The notes under the pieces: model-generated
Databases searched by the model: none
Told to the model about the DNA's origin: nothing
The model's input: the letters and a program-made list of their open reading frames with translations, nothing else
Shown here: in pieces, positions 48,816 to 59,000 of the stretch
Position numbering within the stretch: the stretch's first letter is position 1
How the letters are laid out: the number at the start of each line of letters is the position of its first letter
Translations under genes and position numbers: made by a program
Assembly: GCF_026151205.1 (NCBI RefSeq)
Contig: NC_087084.1
Span: 3,566,845 to 3,630,844, forward strand
Length of the DNA stretch: 64,000 bases
Source: Bolinopsis microptera
Taxonomy: Eukaryota > Ctenophora > Tentaculata > Lobata > Bolinopsidae
Direction of reading: 5' to 3'

Positions 48816-50685
48816 ATGGCATCAGGGGTACTATTCCCCACATTAACAACTCTATCAGAATCAGTCTTATCTGCTGTCAGGAGCAATTATAACCACACTT
48901 CATTTCAAAGAGCTCGGACAAGAGGCAGAAAAACTAAACAATCTTCCCAAAATACAGGTACGAAATATACGTATTTTAGAATTATATGGTGGCCCCAAAT
49001 TTAGTGTAAAACGTTTCAGAGCTTATTATGAAGTTACTGACTGCCCGCTTACCTAAACCTCAATAAAGTTATCCGCGTAGAATTATAAATAATAATGGAC
49101 ATTCTCAGGTAAGACAAGTAGAGGTGAACTAACGACGGAACAGAGCAACAGACTAGCTACACTGCTATTACTACATGCAGACAAACTTAAATCAGGTCAG
49201 TTTTACTTAAATACTTAATTAATAATATGTAGAATTGTTTTAGTATTTTAATTTTATTAGGCTGGTAATCTGATTTGGTAACAATTAGTATTTATGTCTA
49301 AGTTAATTTAGTTGAGTACCTATTTAACTACAGTATCAATATCAGGTGTTATTGTTAATGTAGTGAAGGGAGACGACACCTCACACCTAACTACACTATC
49401 TGGCGATGTTTTTCTGCTTCCTCTAAGTCAACAGATAAGATCTTCTGATATTTACAAAGAATCATGCGTCAGCAGAGGTTTTTATCCATTCTTCTTTTTC
49501 TTTTATTTATATAAAAAAAGCAATCTTCTTCTACTAACATGCGATATAAACGTTTATCAATAATATTAAAGTGGAAATGAAACGATTTCCCCAGCATATT
49601 AGATAATTACTAATGAGGGACCAGCAAACCAAACACTTTCTAAACAGACAAAATTACAAAAATATTACTATCAAATATTTCAGTGGAATGTCAGAAAAAC
49701 CCGGCTACAAACAGTTCACAATCAAAACGAGGTCTTCTCCACCTCCACGCTCCCCGTCTCATCTGCCCTAAAACAACATCATCATCACAACACCACGTGA
49801 CGTCATCACAACCCCACGTGACGTCACAACTTGCTTTTATCCGGTCACTACACACACGGACCACACTGCGAGGTAGTTCAGCTCGCCCCTTGAGTGCGGG
49901 TAAAGTGTTTGATTCTGAGATGGGGTTGTTTGCTCAGTCACAGGGAGGGCTGTTGGAGGATTGTGTTACTACCAGGGCTGCGTATGAGAGGGATCCTACC
50001 AAGCTGAATGCTAAAAAGGTATTTGTAAATTTGTTTGAGCGTAAACCGCGGACTTTGGGGAAAATGAAACATCCGCGGTGAATCGGGGTTTTGTTTGTTA
50101 ACATTATGCACGTTAAATCCTATTTAGGGGAATGGAGATGGCCGCGGTAAATCGGGCGCGGTATATATGGGGTTTCGGTTAGTTTAGCTGATTAATTAAC
50201 AAATTATTTTATCAAATATTTTTACGTATCATATTGATCAATGAATGCACCACATTTTTGTGCAATGCTAAGAATGCTAAGAATGCCAAGAACATTTCTT
50301 CTTTAGGTACTCAGAAAAGAGCAGATGTTCTTTAAAAGATCGCTAGATAAGCTGTTACCCAAGATAAAAGTGAAAGCAGAATCGGACCCCCAGAACGCGC
50401 ACTTGCAGTCGCTGCATCTGCTTGCTCTCTACTTGTCGGACAGCAGGAATTTGGAGCATATCTTAGGGTAAGTGGTGTATAAATATGGACCAATTCCGGG
50501 ATATTTCCTACATACGAACAACATTCTTGTATTGTTGATGTTTATAGACACCCGTATCATGAGTTTGTATAAGTTTAAATAAAGACCCGACAACCTCTCT
50601 TCAGGAACAGAAAGATTCCTCTATCCCCTCTTGCTATTGGGATACTTCAGGACGCTCGAGGGTACAGGGACTTGAAGGAACTAAG
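48816..50685 (+). CDS. Unrecognised spliced gene, 3' end not found
   Basis: Six exons join without a frame break: 48816-48957, 49109-49195, 49346-49477 (or from 49334; both acceptors are in frame, 12 nt apart), 49684-50018, 50307-50467, 50605-50685. This gives about 312 residues before an open donor (GTAAGA). A strong acceptor (TTCTCTGTCAG) ends one base before the ATG. The middle part is Ser/Thr/His-rich and low complexity. The last three exons encode a helical stretch (from FDSEMGLFAQSQ to LQSLHLLALYLSDSRN and GILQDARGYRDLKEL) that could form paired helices of an armadillo- or TPR-like kind, which is inference only. I do not recognise the family. The following intron contains the Merlin element at 50869-54787. 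A frame-compatible acceptor at 55894 opens 65 codons, but this is weak. Confidence 0.7.
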
Positions 50686-51060
50686 GTAAGAAAGTAAAAA
50701 GAAACGCGTGCAAAATTCGGTTGCACAGTTTCGATAAACTAGCGTATGAAATCTGGAGCCGCGCAACTGAACAGTGAACATGCGATAAAGTTTTGCATCT
50801 TAGTCTTACAACTGTATTACTCATAATTCCAAATCATAGAAATTGCAATTAACCAATCAGCTTCCACTGGGAAGTTGGTCGTTTACCACCTGACAGTCTA
50901 TGCAACGTCTATGCAACGTCCGTGCAACAACAAAAGAACCGTCTATGCAACGTCTATGCAACGTCCCTGCACAATGAACACTCTATGCACACTCCCTGCA
51001 CGGTCAGTCTATGCAACGTCTATGCAACGTCTATGCAACGTCTATGCAACGTCCCTGCAC

Positions 51061-51955
51061 AGTACCATATGAACACCGGCTACTAGCCGGCTACTAACCG
51101 GCTAGTAGCCACTTTTGTAATAACAGCTCCTCAACTTCACATTAACAACCGGCTACTAACCGGCACTTGAAAAGTGGTCACTAGCCGGCTACTAACCGGC
51201 TACTAGCCGGCTAGTGACCACAAAGTGGCTACTAACCGGCTACTAAGCGGTCACTAGCCGGCTATTAGCCGAGCTCTAAAGCAGACCTACTAGTAGCCGG
51301 TTCCAAACCGGCTACTAGCCGGCACTTAGAAAGTGGTCACTAGCCGGCTACTAACCGGCTACTAACCGGCTAGTAACCACCAAGTGGCTACTAACCGGCT
51401 ACTAACCGGTCACTAGCCGGCTCTTAAGCGGACCTACTAGTAGCCGGTTCCAAACCGGCTACTAGCCGGCACTTAGAAAGCGGTCACTAGCCGGCTACTA
51501 ACCGGCTACTAACCGGCTAGTAACCACCAAGTGGCTACTAACCGGCTACTAACCGGTCACTAGCCGGCTCTTAAGCGGACCTACTAGCCGGCACTCGAAA
51601 AGCGGTCGCTAGCCGGCTACTAACCGGCTAGTAACCACCAAGTGGCTACTAACCGGTCACTAGCCGGCTCTAAAGCGGACCTTCTAGTTCCAAACCGGCT
51701 ACTAGCCGACACTTGAAAAGCGGTCACTAGCCGGCTACTAACCGGCTACTAACCGGCTAGTAACCACCAAGTGGCTACTAACCGGTCACTAGCCGGCTCT
51801 AAAGCGGACCTTCTAGTTCCAAACCGGCTACTAGCCGACACTTGAAAAGCGGTCACTAGCCGGCTGGTGGGTACTAGCTGGTTAGTAGACGGCTACTAAC
51901 CGGCTAGTACTAACTTGCTCTAGGCGACTCTAAATCAGACCGGCTATAATTCATT
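51061..51955. repeat. CCGGCTACTA satellite, left arm
   Basis: Dense CCGGCTACTAGCCGG and CCGGCTACTAACCGG units, themselves near-palindromes, are grouped in a higher-order unit of about 120-140 bases marked by CACTTGAAAAGCGGTCACTA, AACCACCAAGTGG and AAGCGGACCT. About five higher-order copies. The mirror-image array is at 53645-54590. Confidence 0.9.
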
Positions 51956-52067
51956 ATTGCCAAATAAACAAATTATTTGAAACAAATGTCAAGACTTTAG
52001 GAGGCCGGATCAGTTTCCTGCCGCAAAGTCTCCCAGTGAAAATTATTATTACCTATTTAATTCACGT

Positions 52068-52768
52068 TTTTGACACCACTTGGAAGTCCGAATTTTGGGC
52101 ACTAAAATTCTTATTTCTTGGCCAATTTTTTTCCCTGCTCTTGCCGAAGGCAAAAAGATCGTAGGGATCGGAATAAGTAATCGGGTTTGGATATATGAGG
52201 TGAAAAAATGATCCTACGTCTATGACAAAAGTCTGCGCCTTCACAATATAGACCACTCTGCATAAATTGGGGGTATTATTGGCGTTTGTTTTGCTGCGCG
52301 CGACGACAGCTATGTGTTAATTAATTGTTTTATCCAACGCGAATTTCAATTGTCAAACGATGCCGTTTAAATAAATTAGCCCCACATTTGTGCGCGGCGT
52401 ACTAAATATTCGATTATAATCCTGCACGCGCGCAATGATAAATTACGATTAAAAACATTGTACTTATGAATTAAGCAACTTATATTATTACTGAATATTT
52501 TCGTAACTTATGACATGACAACAAAATAATGCAATATCCTATTTTTTTTGACTCAATAAGATTAAACTTTTCATTGCAAACATTAACGGTTTGAGCAGGG
52601 AAAATTGATCGTGCGTGGTGTGACCGCGGCGAAATTCTTGCTTATTTTTTATGTTGATTTGAAGGCCATTAAGGCATTTGACCCAGTCATAACAAATTTG
52701 AGTATTATATCTTTTACGGTTTTTGCGGAACGTCGTGTTAAAGTTGATGCCCTGGTGTCAGTAAAATG
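52068..52768. repeat. Dispersed repeat nested in the Merlin element
   Basis: Ends TGACACCACT and CCTGGTGTCA, sharing blocks with 37073-37275 but about 500 bases longer. The extra interior has several GCGCG-rich patches and no open frame of note. Its presence between the Merlin arms suggests a nested insertion or a captured segment. Confidence 0.55.
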
Positions 52769-52924
52769 GTAGCAAATATATATATAATATAAATAATTAT
52801 AGTGTCCTCATGAAATAAAACAATTAATCTGGTTAGTTTGCAAAATTATGATATATCTACGACTTCATTAAATGCAATACAACATCAATTATATATTTTA
52901 GATAATCATTAAACTTCCCATTAT

Positions 52925-53644
52925 TCAACCAAAGGTTCTTTTCATGAGCTCAGGAATCTCAAAGTTAAAACTCTTACGAACAGAAACATCAGAACGTGTA
53001 AGATTAAATCTCTTCAACCACATAAATTCACAGAGTGCCAAGTCCATTGCAGCTGAATCAGTCCTGGTTCGTTCGTGCCCCCCTCTCATGTGACGCTTAG
53101 CGTGGTACCACATACCTTCACAGGTATTTGTATGCACGCCCGTTGCAGGGTCGATGAATCCACGTCGATGATTCACGGTGAGGTGGATATATCCATGGCG
53201 ATTCAGGTGTGTGTAGCCTTTCCAGCGGTCTGATAGGATTGTAGTACCAGGGTTGATGTAACGCTTTATCAGAGAGAGGAGGGTGTGATGGTTCCTTCTG
53301 TTATCAGGGCACTCCACCAAGAAACATTCTCCAGTAGTTCGACTGACACCTCCAAGCAACCACTTTCCAACAACACGTCTGCCAGAGTTATATTTCCGTT
53401 TCCCGAACTTGCTTTCGTCGACCTCGACGATGTGACCATCACCTCCTATTTTTCCTCCCGCCCCATTCTGGATCAGGTCTTCTGTCATACACTGACGTAG
53501 GGTTTTGACCAGGGTTGCCACAGTGGAGGCAATGGAGGTCTGAGGAACTTGCACGTGCAAAGATTTGCGAGCATCATTTTGATTGATTATGTGGTATTTA
53601 CATTTACGTTGTGCTTTACATTTACAATTTGTTTCAAATAACAA
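52925..53644 (-). CDS. Merlin (ISXO2/IS1595-like) transposase, N-terminus missing
   Basis: A 239-residue frame with the full DDE triad in its usual setting: VDESKFGKRKY (Asp76), ILSDRWKGY (Asp139) and HTNTCEGMWYHAKRHM (Glu176, with the preceding Asn). This is the ISXO2-like DDE domain of Merlin elements. The frame begins at TTG, and an in-frame TGA lies two codons upstream. There is no ATG, and the N-terminal zinc-ribbon/HTH part expected in this family is absent, because the CCGG satellite starts almost at once. A Cys/His cluster remains at residues 7-18. Either an unseen spliced exon supplies the start, or the copy is a catalytic-core remnant. The catalytic core has no stop. Confidence 0.85.
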   Translation of the reverse strand: MLFETNCKCKAQRKCKYHIINQNDARKSLHVQVPQTSIASTVATLVKTLRQCMTEDLIQNGAGGKIGGDGHIVEVDESKFGKRKYNSGRRVVGKWLLGGVSRTTGECFLVECPDNRRNHHTLLSLIKRYINPGTTILSDRWKGYTHLNRHGYIHLTVNHRRGFIDPATGVHTNTCEGMWYHAKRHMRGGHERTRTDSAAMDLALCEFMWLKRFNLTRSDVSVRKSFNFEIPELMKRTFG

Positions 53645-54590
53645 GTTTCAAATAGTAGCCGGTTAGTAGCCGGCTAGTGACCGCTTTTCAAGTGTCGGCT
53701 AGTAGCCGGTTTGGAACTAGAAGGTCCGCTTTAGAGCCGGCTAGTGACCGGTTAGTAGCCACTTGGTGGTTACTAGCCGGTTAGTAGCCGGTTAGTAGCC
53801 GGCTAGCGACCGCTTTTCGAGTGCCGGCTAGTAGGTCCGCTTAAGAGCCGGCTAGTGACCGGTTAGTAGCCACTTGGTGGTTACTAGCCGGTTAGTAGCC
53901 GGTTAGTAGCCGGCTAGTGACCGCTTTCTAAGCACCGGAACCGGCTACTTGGAACCGGCTACTAGTAGGTCTGCTTTAGAGCTCGGCTAATAGCCGGCTA
54001 GTGACCGGTTAGTGACCGCTTTCTAAGCACCGGAACCGGCTACTTGGAACCGGCTACTAGTAGGTCTGCTTTAGAGCTCGGCTAATAGCCGGCTAGTGAC
54101 CGGTTAGTAGCCGGTTAGTAGCCACTTGGTGGTTACTAGCCGGTTAGTAGCCGGTTAGTAGCCGGCGAGTGACCGCTTTTCAAGTGCCGGCTAGTAGCCG
54201 GTTTAGAACCGGCTACTAATAGGTCTGCTTTAGAGCCGGCTAGTGACCGGTTAGTAGCCGGTTAGTAGCCACTTGGTGGTTACTAGCCGGTTAGTAGCCG
54301 GTTAGTAGCCGGCTAGTGACCGCTTTCTAAGTGCCGGCTAGTAGCCGGTTTGGAACCGGCTACTAGTAGGTCTGCTTTAGAGCTCGGCTAATAGCCGGCT
54401 AGTGACCGCTTAGTAGCCGGTTAGTAGCCACTTTGTGGTCACTAGCCGGCTAGTAGCCGGTTAGTAGCCGGCTAGTGACCACTTTTCAAGTGCCGGTTAG
54501 TAGCCGGTTGTTAATGTGAAGTTGAGGAGCTGTTATTACAAAAGTGGCTACTAGCCGGTTAGTAGCCGGCTAGTAGCCGGTGTTCATATG
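53645..54590. repeat. CCGGCTACTA satellite, right arm
   Basis: Inverted counterpart of 51061-51955 with the same higher-order unit but a different copy number and order. It starts about ten bases after the transposase frame. Confidence 0.9.
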
Positions 54591-54944
54591 GTACTGTGCA
54601 GGGACGTTGCATAGACGTTGCATAGACGTTGCATAGACGTTGCATAGACTGACCGTGCAGGGAGTGTGCATAGAGTGTTCATTGTGCAGGGACGTTGCAT
54701 AGACGTTGCATAGACGGTTCTTTTGTTGTTGCACGGACGTTGCATAGACGTTGCATAGACTGTCAGGTGGTAAACGACCAAGTTGCCCTTCCACTATAAA
54801 CCGATCAAACCCCAGAATAATGTTCTTGGTTATATTGACAAAGGAAGACAGTTGATCACCGAAATATAATAAATTCAGCCAGCAGCAGTTACAATAATAT
54901 TTTATCATATATATACAAATAATAGTAAAGTGTACATAAAAAAC

Positions 54945-55791
54945 GGCCAGTTGGTAGATCACCGACCGGCTATAAGCCGGCTACTAACCGGCTATAAGCC
55001 GGCTTATAGCCGGCTACAATTTTTATAGCCGGCTATAAGCCGGCTTATAGTCGGTTAGTAGCCGCTTACATTTGTTGTTGAGCGACGGCTATTAGCCGGT
55101 TATAAGCCTGCTATTAGCCGTTTTGGTATTAAAAGTGGTTATAAGCCGGTTATAAGATATTAACTCAACTACATCGTACTGAACGATAGTCAGGAGCCGG
55201 CTATAAGAAATTCAGTGAAAACGGCTATTAGCCGGTTATAAGCCGGCTATTAGCCGTTTAGGTATCGAAAGTGGTTATAAGCCGGCTATAAGCCGGTTAT
55301 AAGATATTAACTCAGTTCAGTACGATGAAGTTAAGTTAATATCTTATAACCGGCTTATAGCCGGCTTATAACCACTTTCGATACCTAAACAGCTAATAGC
55401 CGGCTTATAACCGGCTAATAGCCGTTTTCGCTGAATTTCTTATAGCCGGCTCCTGACTATCGTTCAGTACGATGAAGTTGAGTTAATATCTTATAACCGG
55501 CTTATAGCCGGCCTATAGCCGGCTTATAACCACTTTCGATACCTAAACGGCTAATAGCCGGCTTATAACCGGCTAATAGCCGTTTTCACTGAATCTCTTA
55601 TAGCCGATACCTAAACGGCTAATAGCCGGCTTATAACCGGCTAATAGCCGTCGCTCAACAACAAATGTAACCGGCTACTAACCGGCTATAAGCCGGCTTA
55701 TAGCCGGCTATAAAAATTGTAGCCGGCTATAAGCCGGTTTATAGCCGGCTTATAACCGGCTTATAGCCGGTCGGTGATCTACCAATTTCCC
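54945..55791. mobile_element. Non-autonomous foldback element related to the Merlin element
   Basis: The flanking octamer TAAAAAAC is duplicated exactly (54937-54944 and 55792-55799). The ends are inverted: GGCCAGTTGGTAGATCACCG against GGGAAATTGGTAGATCACCG read from the right. The whole 847 bases is built from CCGGCTATAAGCCGG and CCGGCTTATAGCCGG motifs plus about 60-base blocks with CTATCGTTCAGTACGATGAA, mirrored about the centre near 55325. TTGGT termini, 8-bp duplications and CCGGCTA arrays match the neighbour at 50869-54787. It has no coding capacity and would need a transposase in trans. Confidence 0.88.
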
Positions 55792-56087
55792 TAAAAAACA
55801 ACTGCGAGTGATCATACAGTTGATTCTACTTCATTGTCTATCTCTGTTCATTTTAAGCACCAACATTTTCCAACTCCCTCTGTTGATATTGTAGATTGCC
55901 GATCCTTTCTGATACTAATTACATATCCAATTCACCGTCATTCAAATTCTTTTTAGGCACTGAGAGACGAAAGTTGAGAATCTTTGGTACTTTTTATCAA
56001 AGCCATAGCTCCCACAACTTAAGGTCCGTTTACCGTGTCAAGGTTGATATCTCCTACCTGGTTCTTGTAATCTCCTTCTCCAGCCAG

Positions 56088-59000
56088 TTATAGATTGGTT
56101 TCTCCCACTTGGTTAATGTTGTCTCCATCTCCAGCCAGCTCAAGGTTGATATCTCCTACTTGGTTATTGTTGTCTCCTTCTCTAGTCAGTTCGAGGTTGA
56201 TTTCTCTTATTTGGTTCTTGTTATCTCCTTCTTCAGTCAGCTGTATGTTGGTATCTCCTACTTGGTTATTGTTTTCATCTTCTCCAGTCACCTCCAGGTT
56301 GATATCTTCTGCTTGGTTATTGTTGTTTCCTTCTCCAGCCAGGTCTAGATCAAGGTTGATATCTCCTACTTGGTTCTTGTTGTCATCTTCTCCAGTCACC
56401 TCCAGGTTGATATCTTCTGCTTGGTTATTGTTGTTTCCTTCTCCAGCCAGGTCTAGATCAAGGTTGATATCTCCTACTTGGTTATTGTTTTCATCTTCTC
56501 CAGTCACCTCCAGGTTGATATCTTCTGCTTGGATATTGTTGTTTCCTTCTTCAGCCAGGTCTAGATCAAGGTTGATATCTCCTACTTGGTTATTGTTGTC
56601 ATCTGCTCCAGTCACCTCCAGGTTGATATCTTCTGCTTGGTTCTTGTTGTCTCTTTCTCCAGTCGGCTCCAGGTTGGTATCTCCTACTTGGTTGTTGTTG
56701 TCGTCTTCTCCAGTCACCTCCAGGTTGGTATCTCCTACTTGGTTCTCGTTGTCTCCTTCTCCAGCAAACTCTGCTCTGGCAGGCCTTTCTCCTCCTTGTA
56801 CCATTACACCATCCAGCTCCATAGTTTCACGTGGTCTTGGTCTTCTTATTCTTTCTCTGAAGACTCTAATTGTTCTTGAGTTGGCCGTGGCGTTTCTAAA
56901 TCTCTGAACAGGAAGGCTGAGGAGGTGTGTCACAGTATCATCGTAGATCAATGGATTGATTACAGAGTTTATCGGGAGGATGATCATGGAGAACAAGCTG
57001 TACCAGGGTGTTGCATCAAGAACATCAAAGGAATGCAATACACAGATCACTATGAATGGAATCCAGCAAAGAAAATCTGTAGTGATGATGATTGTGATTC
57101 TCATGTTCATTTTTCTATTCCGCCGTGAAATTTGTTCGTTGCCTCCTGTCTTTGTCAAACTTTTGGATGATCTGTAAGAAATAATGCCTATTACCAAATA
57201 CGACACTGTAATGAGAATGAAGCACACAAAGTTCAAAGCAAGGATTGTCCATACAAAATTCCTCTGAGGATCTTCTGCTTTGACAAAATACTTAAATAGG
57301 CAGACCCCGTCGTTCCCATAAAAGTCAACTTTTGAAATCTTTGTCGTATGGTCCTCATAACCATCATCATGAGAATACATCTCAGACATCATTTCGTTTA
57401 TCAATTTCCAATCGAGTGTTGTGTGCTTCATTCTGCCAAAATATGCTCGAAAGATGGCAAGCAGCCTCTGCTTATTCGGTGTTCCAATCAAAACCTTGAG
57501 TTGGTCTGCGTATTTTACCCCATTGACGAATAAATCTTCAAATCTGCTAATGATTGGGATAACAGCAATGGTGATGGATGCTAGGGTCATCATAAGCAAA
57601 CCTGCTACAACTTGCAGCGATTTCTTCCACGTTGCTTCTCCTGGTATACTCATGGAATTGTATATTCCATAAATTCTGGTGAGGCTCAATGCACACATTG
57701 CAAATAGAGATATTTGGGAGCCTATGGTGCTGAGGACACCAATTACTGAACAGTTGGTGCTTGTAATCCAACTGATCTGCTGAGTACAGTAATCTTCTTT
57801 AAAGATTATTCCATCGTAGATTGAGATGCAAAATAGATATCCACCTACTAAAAGATCTCCTAAAGATATAATCATGATGAGAGATCTATTCAACAGAGCC
57901 ACTGTGGTTTTACATTTCTTTAGGGGTCCTGCATTTTTGACAAGGATGACTAAGTTTGCAACGATAGCTAGAAACCCAATCACCCAGGAGAGAACTTTTA
58001 ACACTGTGCCCTCAAGAATCTTTGTAGAGCACTGAGCGTTACATTCGTCAGATAAATCCATACAGTCGTATGACCCATCACATTTGCTAGTCTTTGGTAT
58101 GTAAAGTCCACTTTCTTTGCATTTAAAATGATTAGAGCAGCTTTCCTCATCAGAACCATCCCCACAATCATCAACAAGGTTGCATACTTTTGAGAAGTCG
58201 ATGCACTTTACTTTGTTATCACAGACAAAGTATCTGTTGGTATAGATACTACCAAATGACTTTGTAAAAAAGGCCAGGTATTTATTGTTGGCTATGGTGC
58301 CAATTCTGTTGCGATATTGTCCTGGACAAACTTCATATCTGGGAATATTTCTCAATGGACAAGTAGAGTCGGTACACTCACCGATACAACTAGTGTACAC
58401 ATACAGCTCTCCAAACATGTGGTCACAAGTTTGAGTTTTTTTTGGAAGGATCACTGTAGTTCTGCTTTCCACTCCAAAAAAGTGATGCTTCGGAAAGATG
58501 AAAGAGGCATCTGTTTTGCAAGTGTCATTGAAGTTTTGAGTGTTCTTGATCCCCTTTATGCAGTGTGAAAGATGCTTCGTCAAGGTTCTGTCGGTTGTGA
58601 GAACAGTTGTGGAAGGTTTTGGTGAACTACTAGACTCGGAGCAAATTTTGTTCTCGTTCCCACAAGTTTCAACTCCATCACAGAGTTGACCGAACTCCAC
58701 GTATCCAGGCTCGCCCCATAGGCAAAGGTAAACGTTTTCACATATTTTGTCATTGCTGGTAACAAATCTTAACGATTGTTGGAACCCACAGGTGGGCCAA
58801 TTGTCTTTTTCATCTGCGCCGCTTATGCAATCCACTACTCCGTCTTTCAGCCAGGACAGGGGTATTGGTAATTCCTCTGCCTTTCCGATCCGTCTTTTAC
58901 ACTTTTGTTCTGTCTTGGAGGTGCAATCAAGATTTGTTTCGTCGCTCTTGTCGTTACAATCCTGTTTACCATCACACAGTGAGTGCTTGTGAATGGAGCA

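Larger units (their letters stand above)
50869..54787 (-). mobile_element. Merlin-superfamily DNA transposon with satellite arms
   Basis: The flanking octamer CTTCCACT is duplicated exactly (50861-50868 and 54788-54795). The termini are inverted: GGGAAGTTGGTCG at the left against GGCAACTTGGTCG read inward from the right, then a long identical stretch with repeated TCTATGCAACG. Arms run to about 51990 and from about 53623, roughly 1.1 kb each. Most of each arm is a CCGGCTACTAACCGG-type satellite. Between them lie a transposase frame (52925-53644) and a nested dispersed repeat (52068-52768). An 8-bp duplication with an IS1595/IS1016-like transposase defines the Merlin superfamily. The outer arms are nearly identical, so the insertion is recent. 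It sits in what appears to be an intron of the gene at 48816. Confidence 0.9.

Noticed and set aside
50875-51072. Open frame of 65 codons, repeated identically at 54584-54781 on the other strand
   Set aside because: Both lie in the Merlin inverted arms and translate the TCTATGCAACG tandem repeat. The identity shows arm similarity, not a protein gene.
56095-56907. Long plus-strand frame of 270 codons
   Set aside because: Antisense shadow of the receptor tail minisatellite. The opposite strand carries the recognisable 7TM protein.
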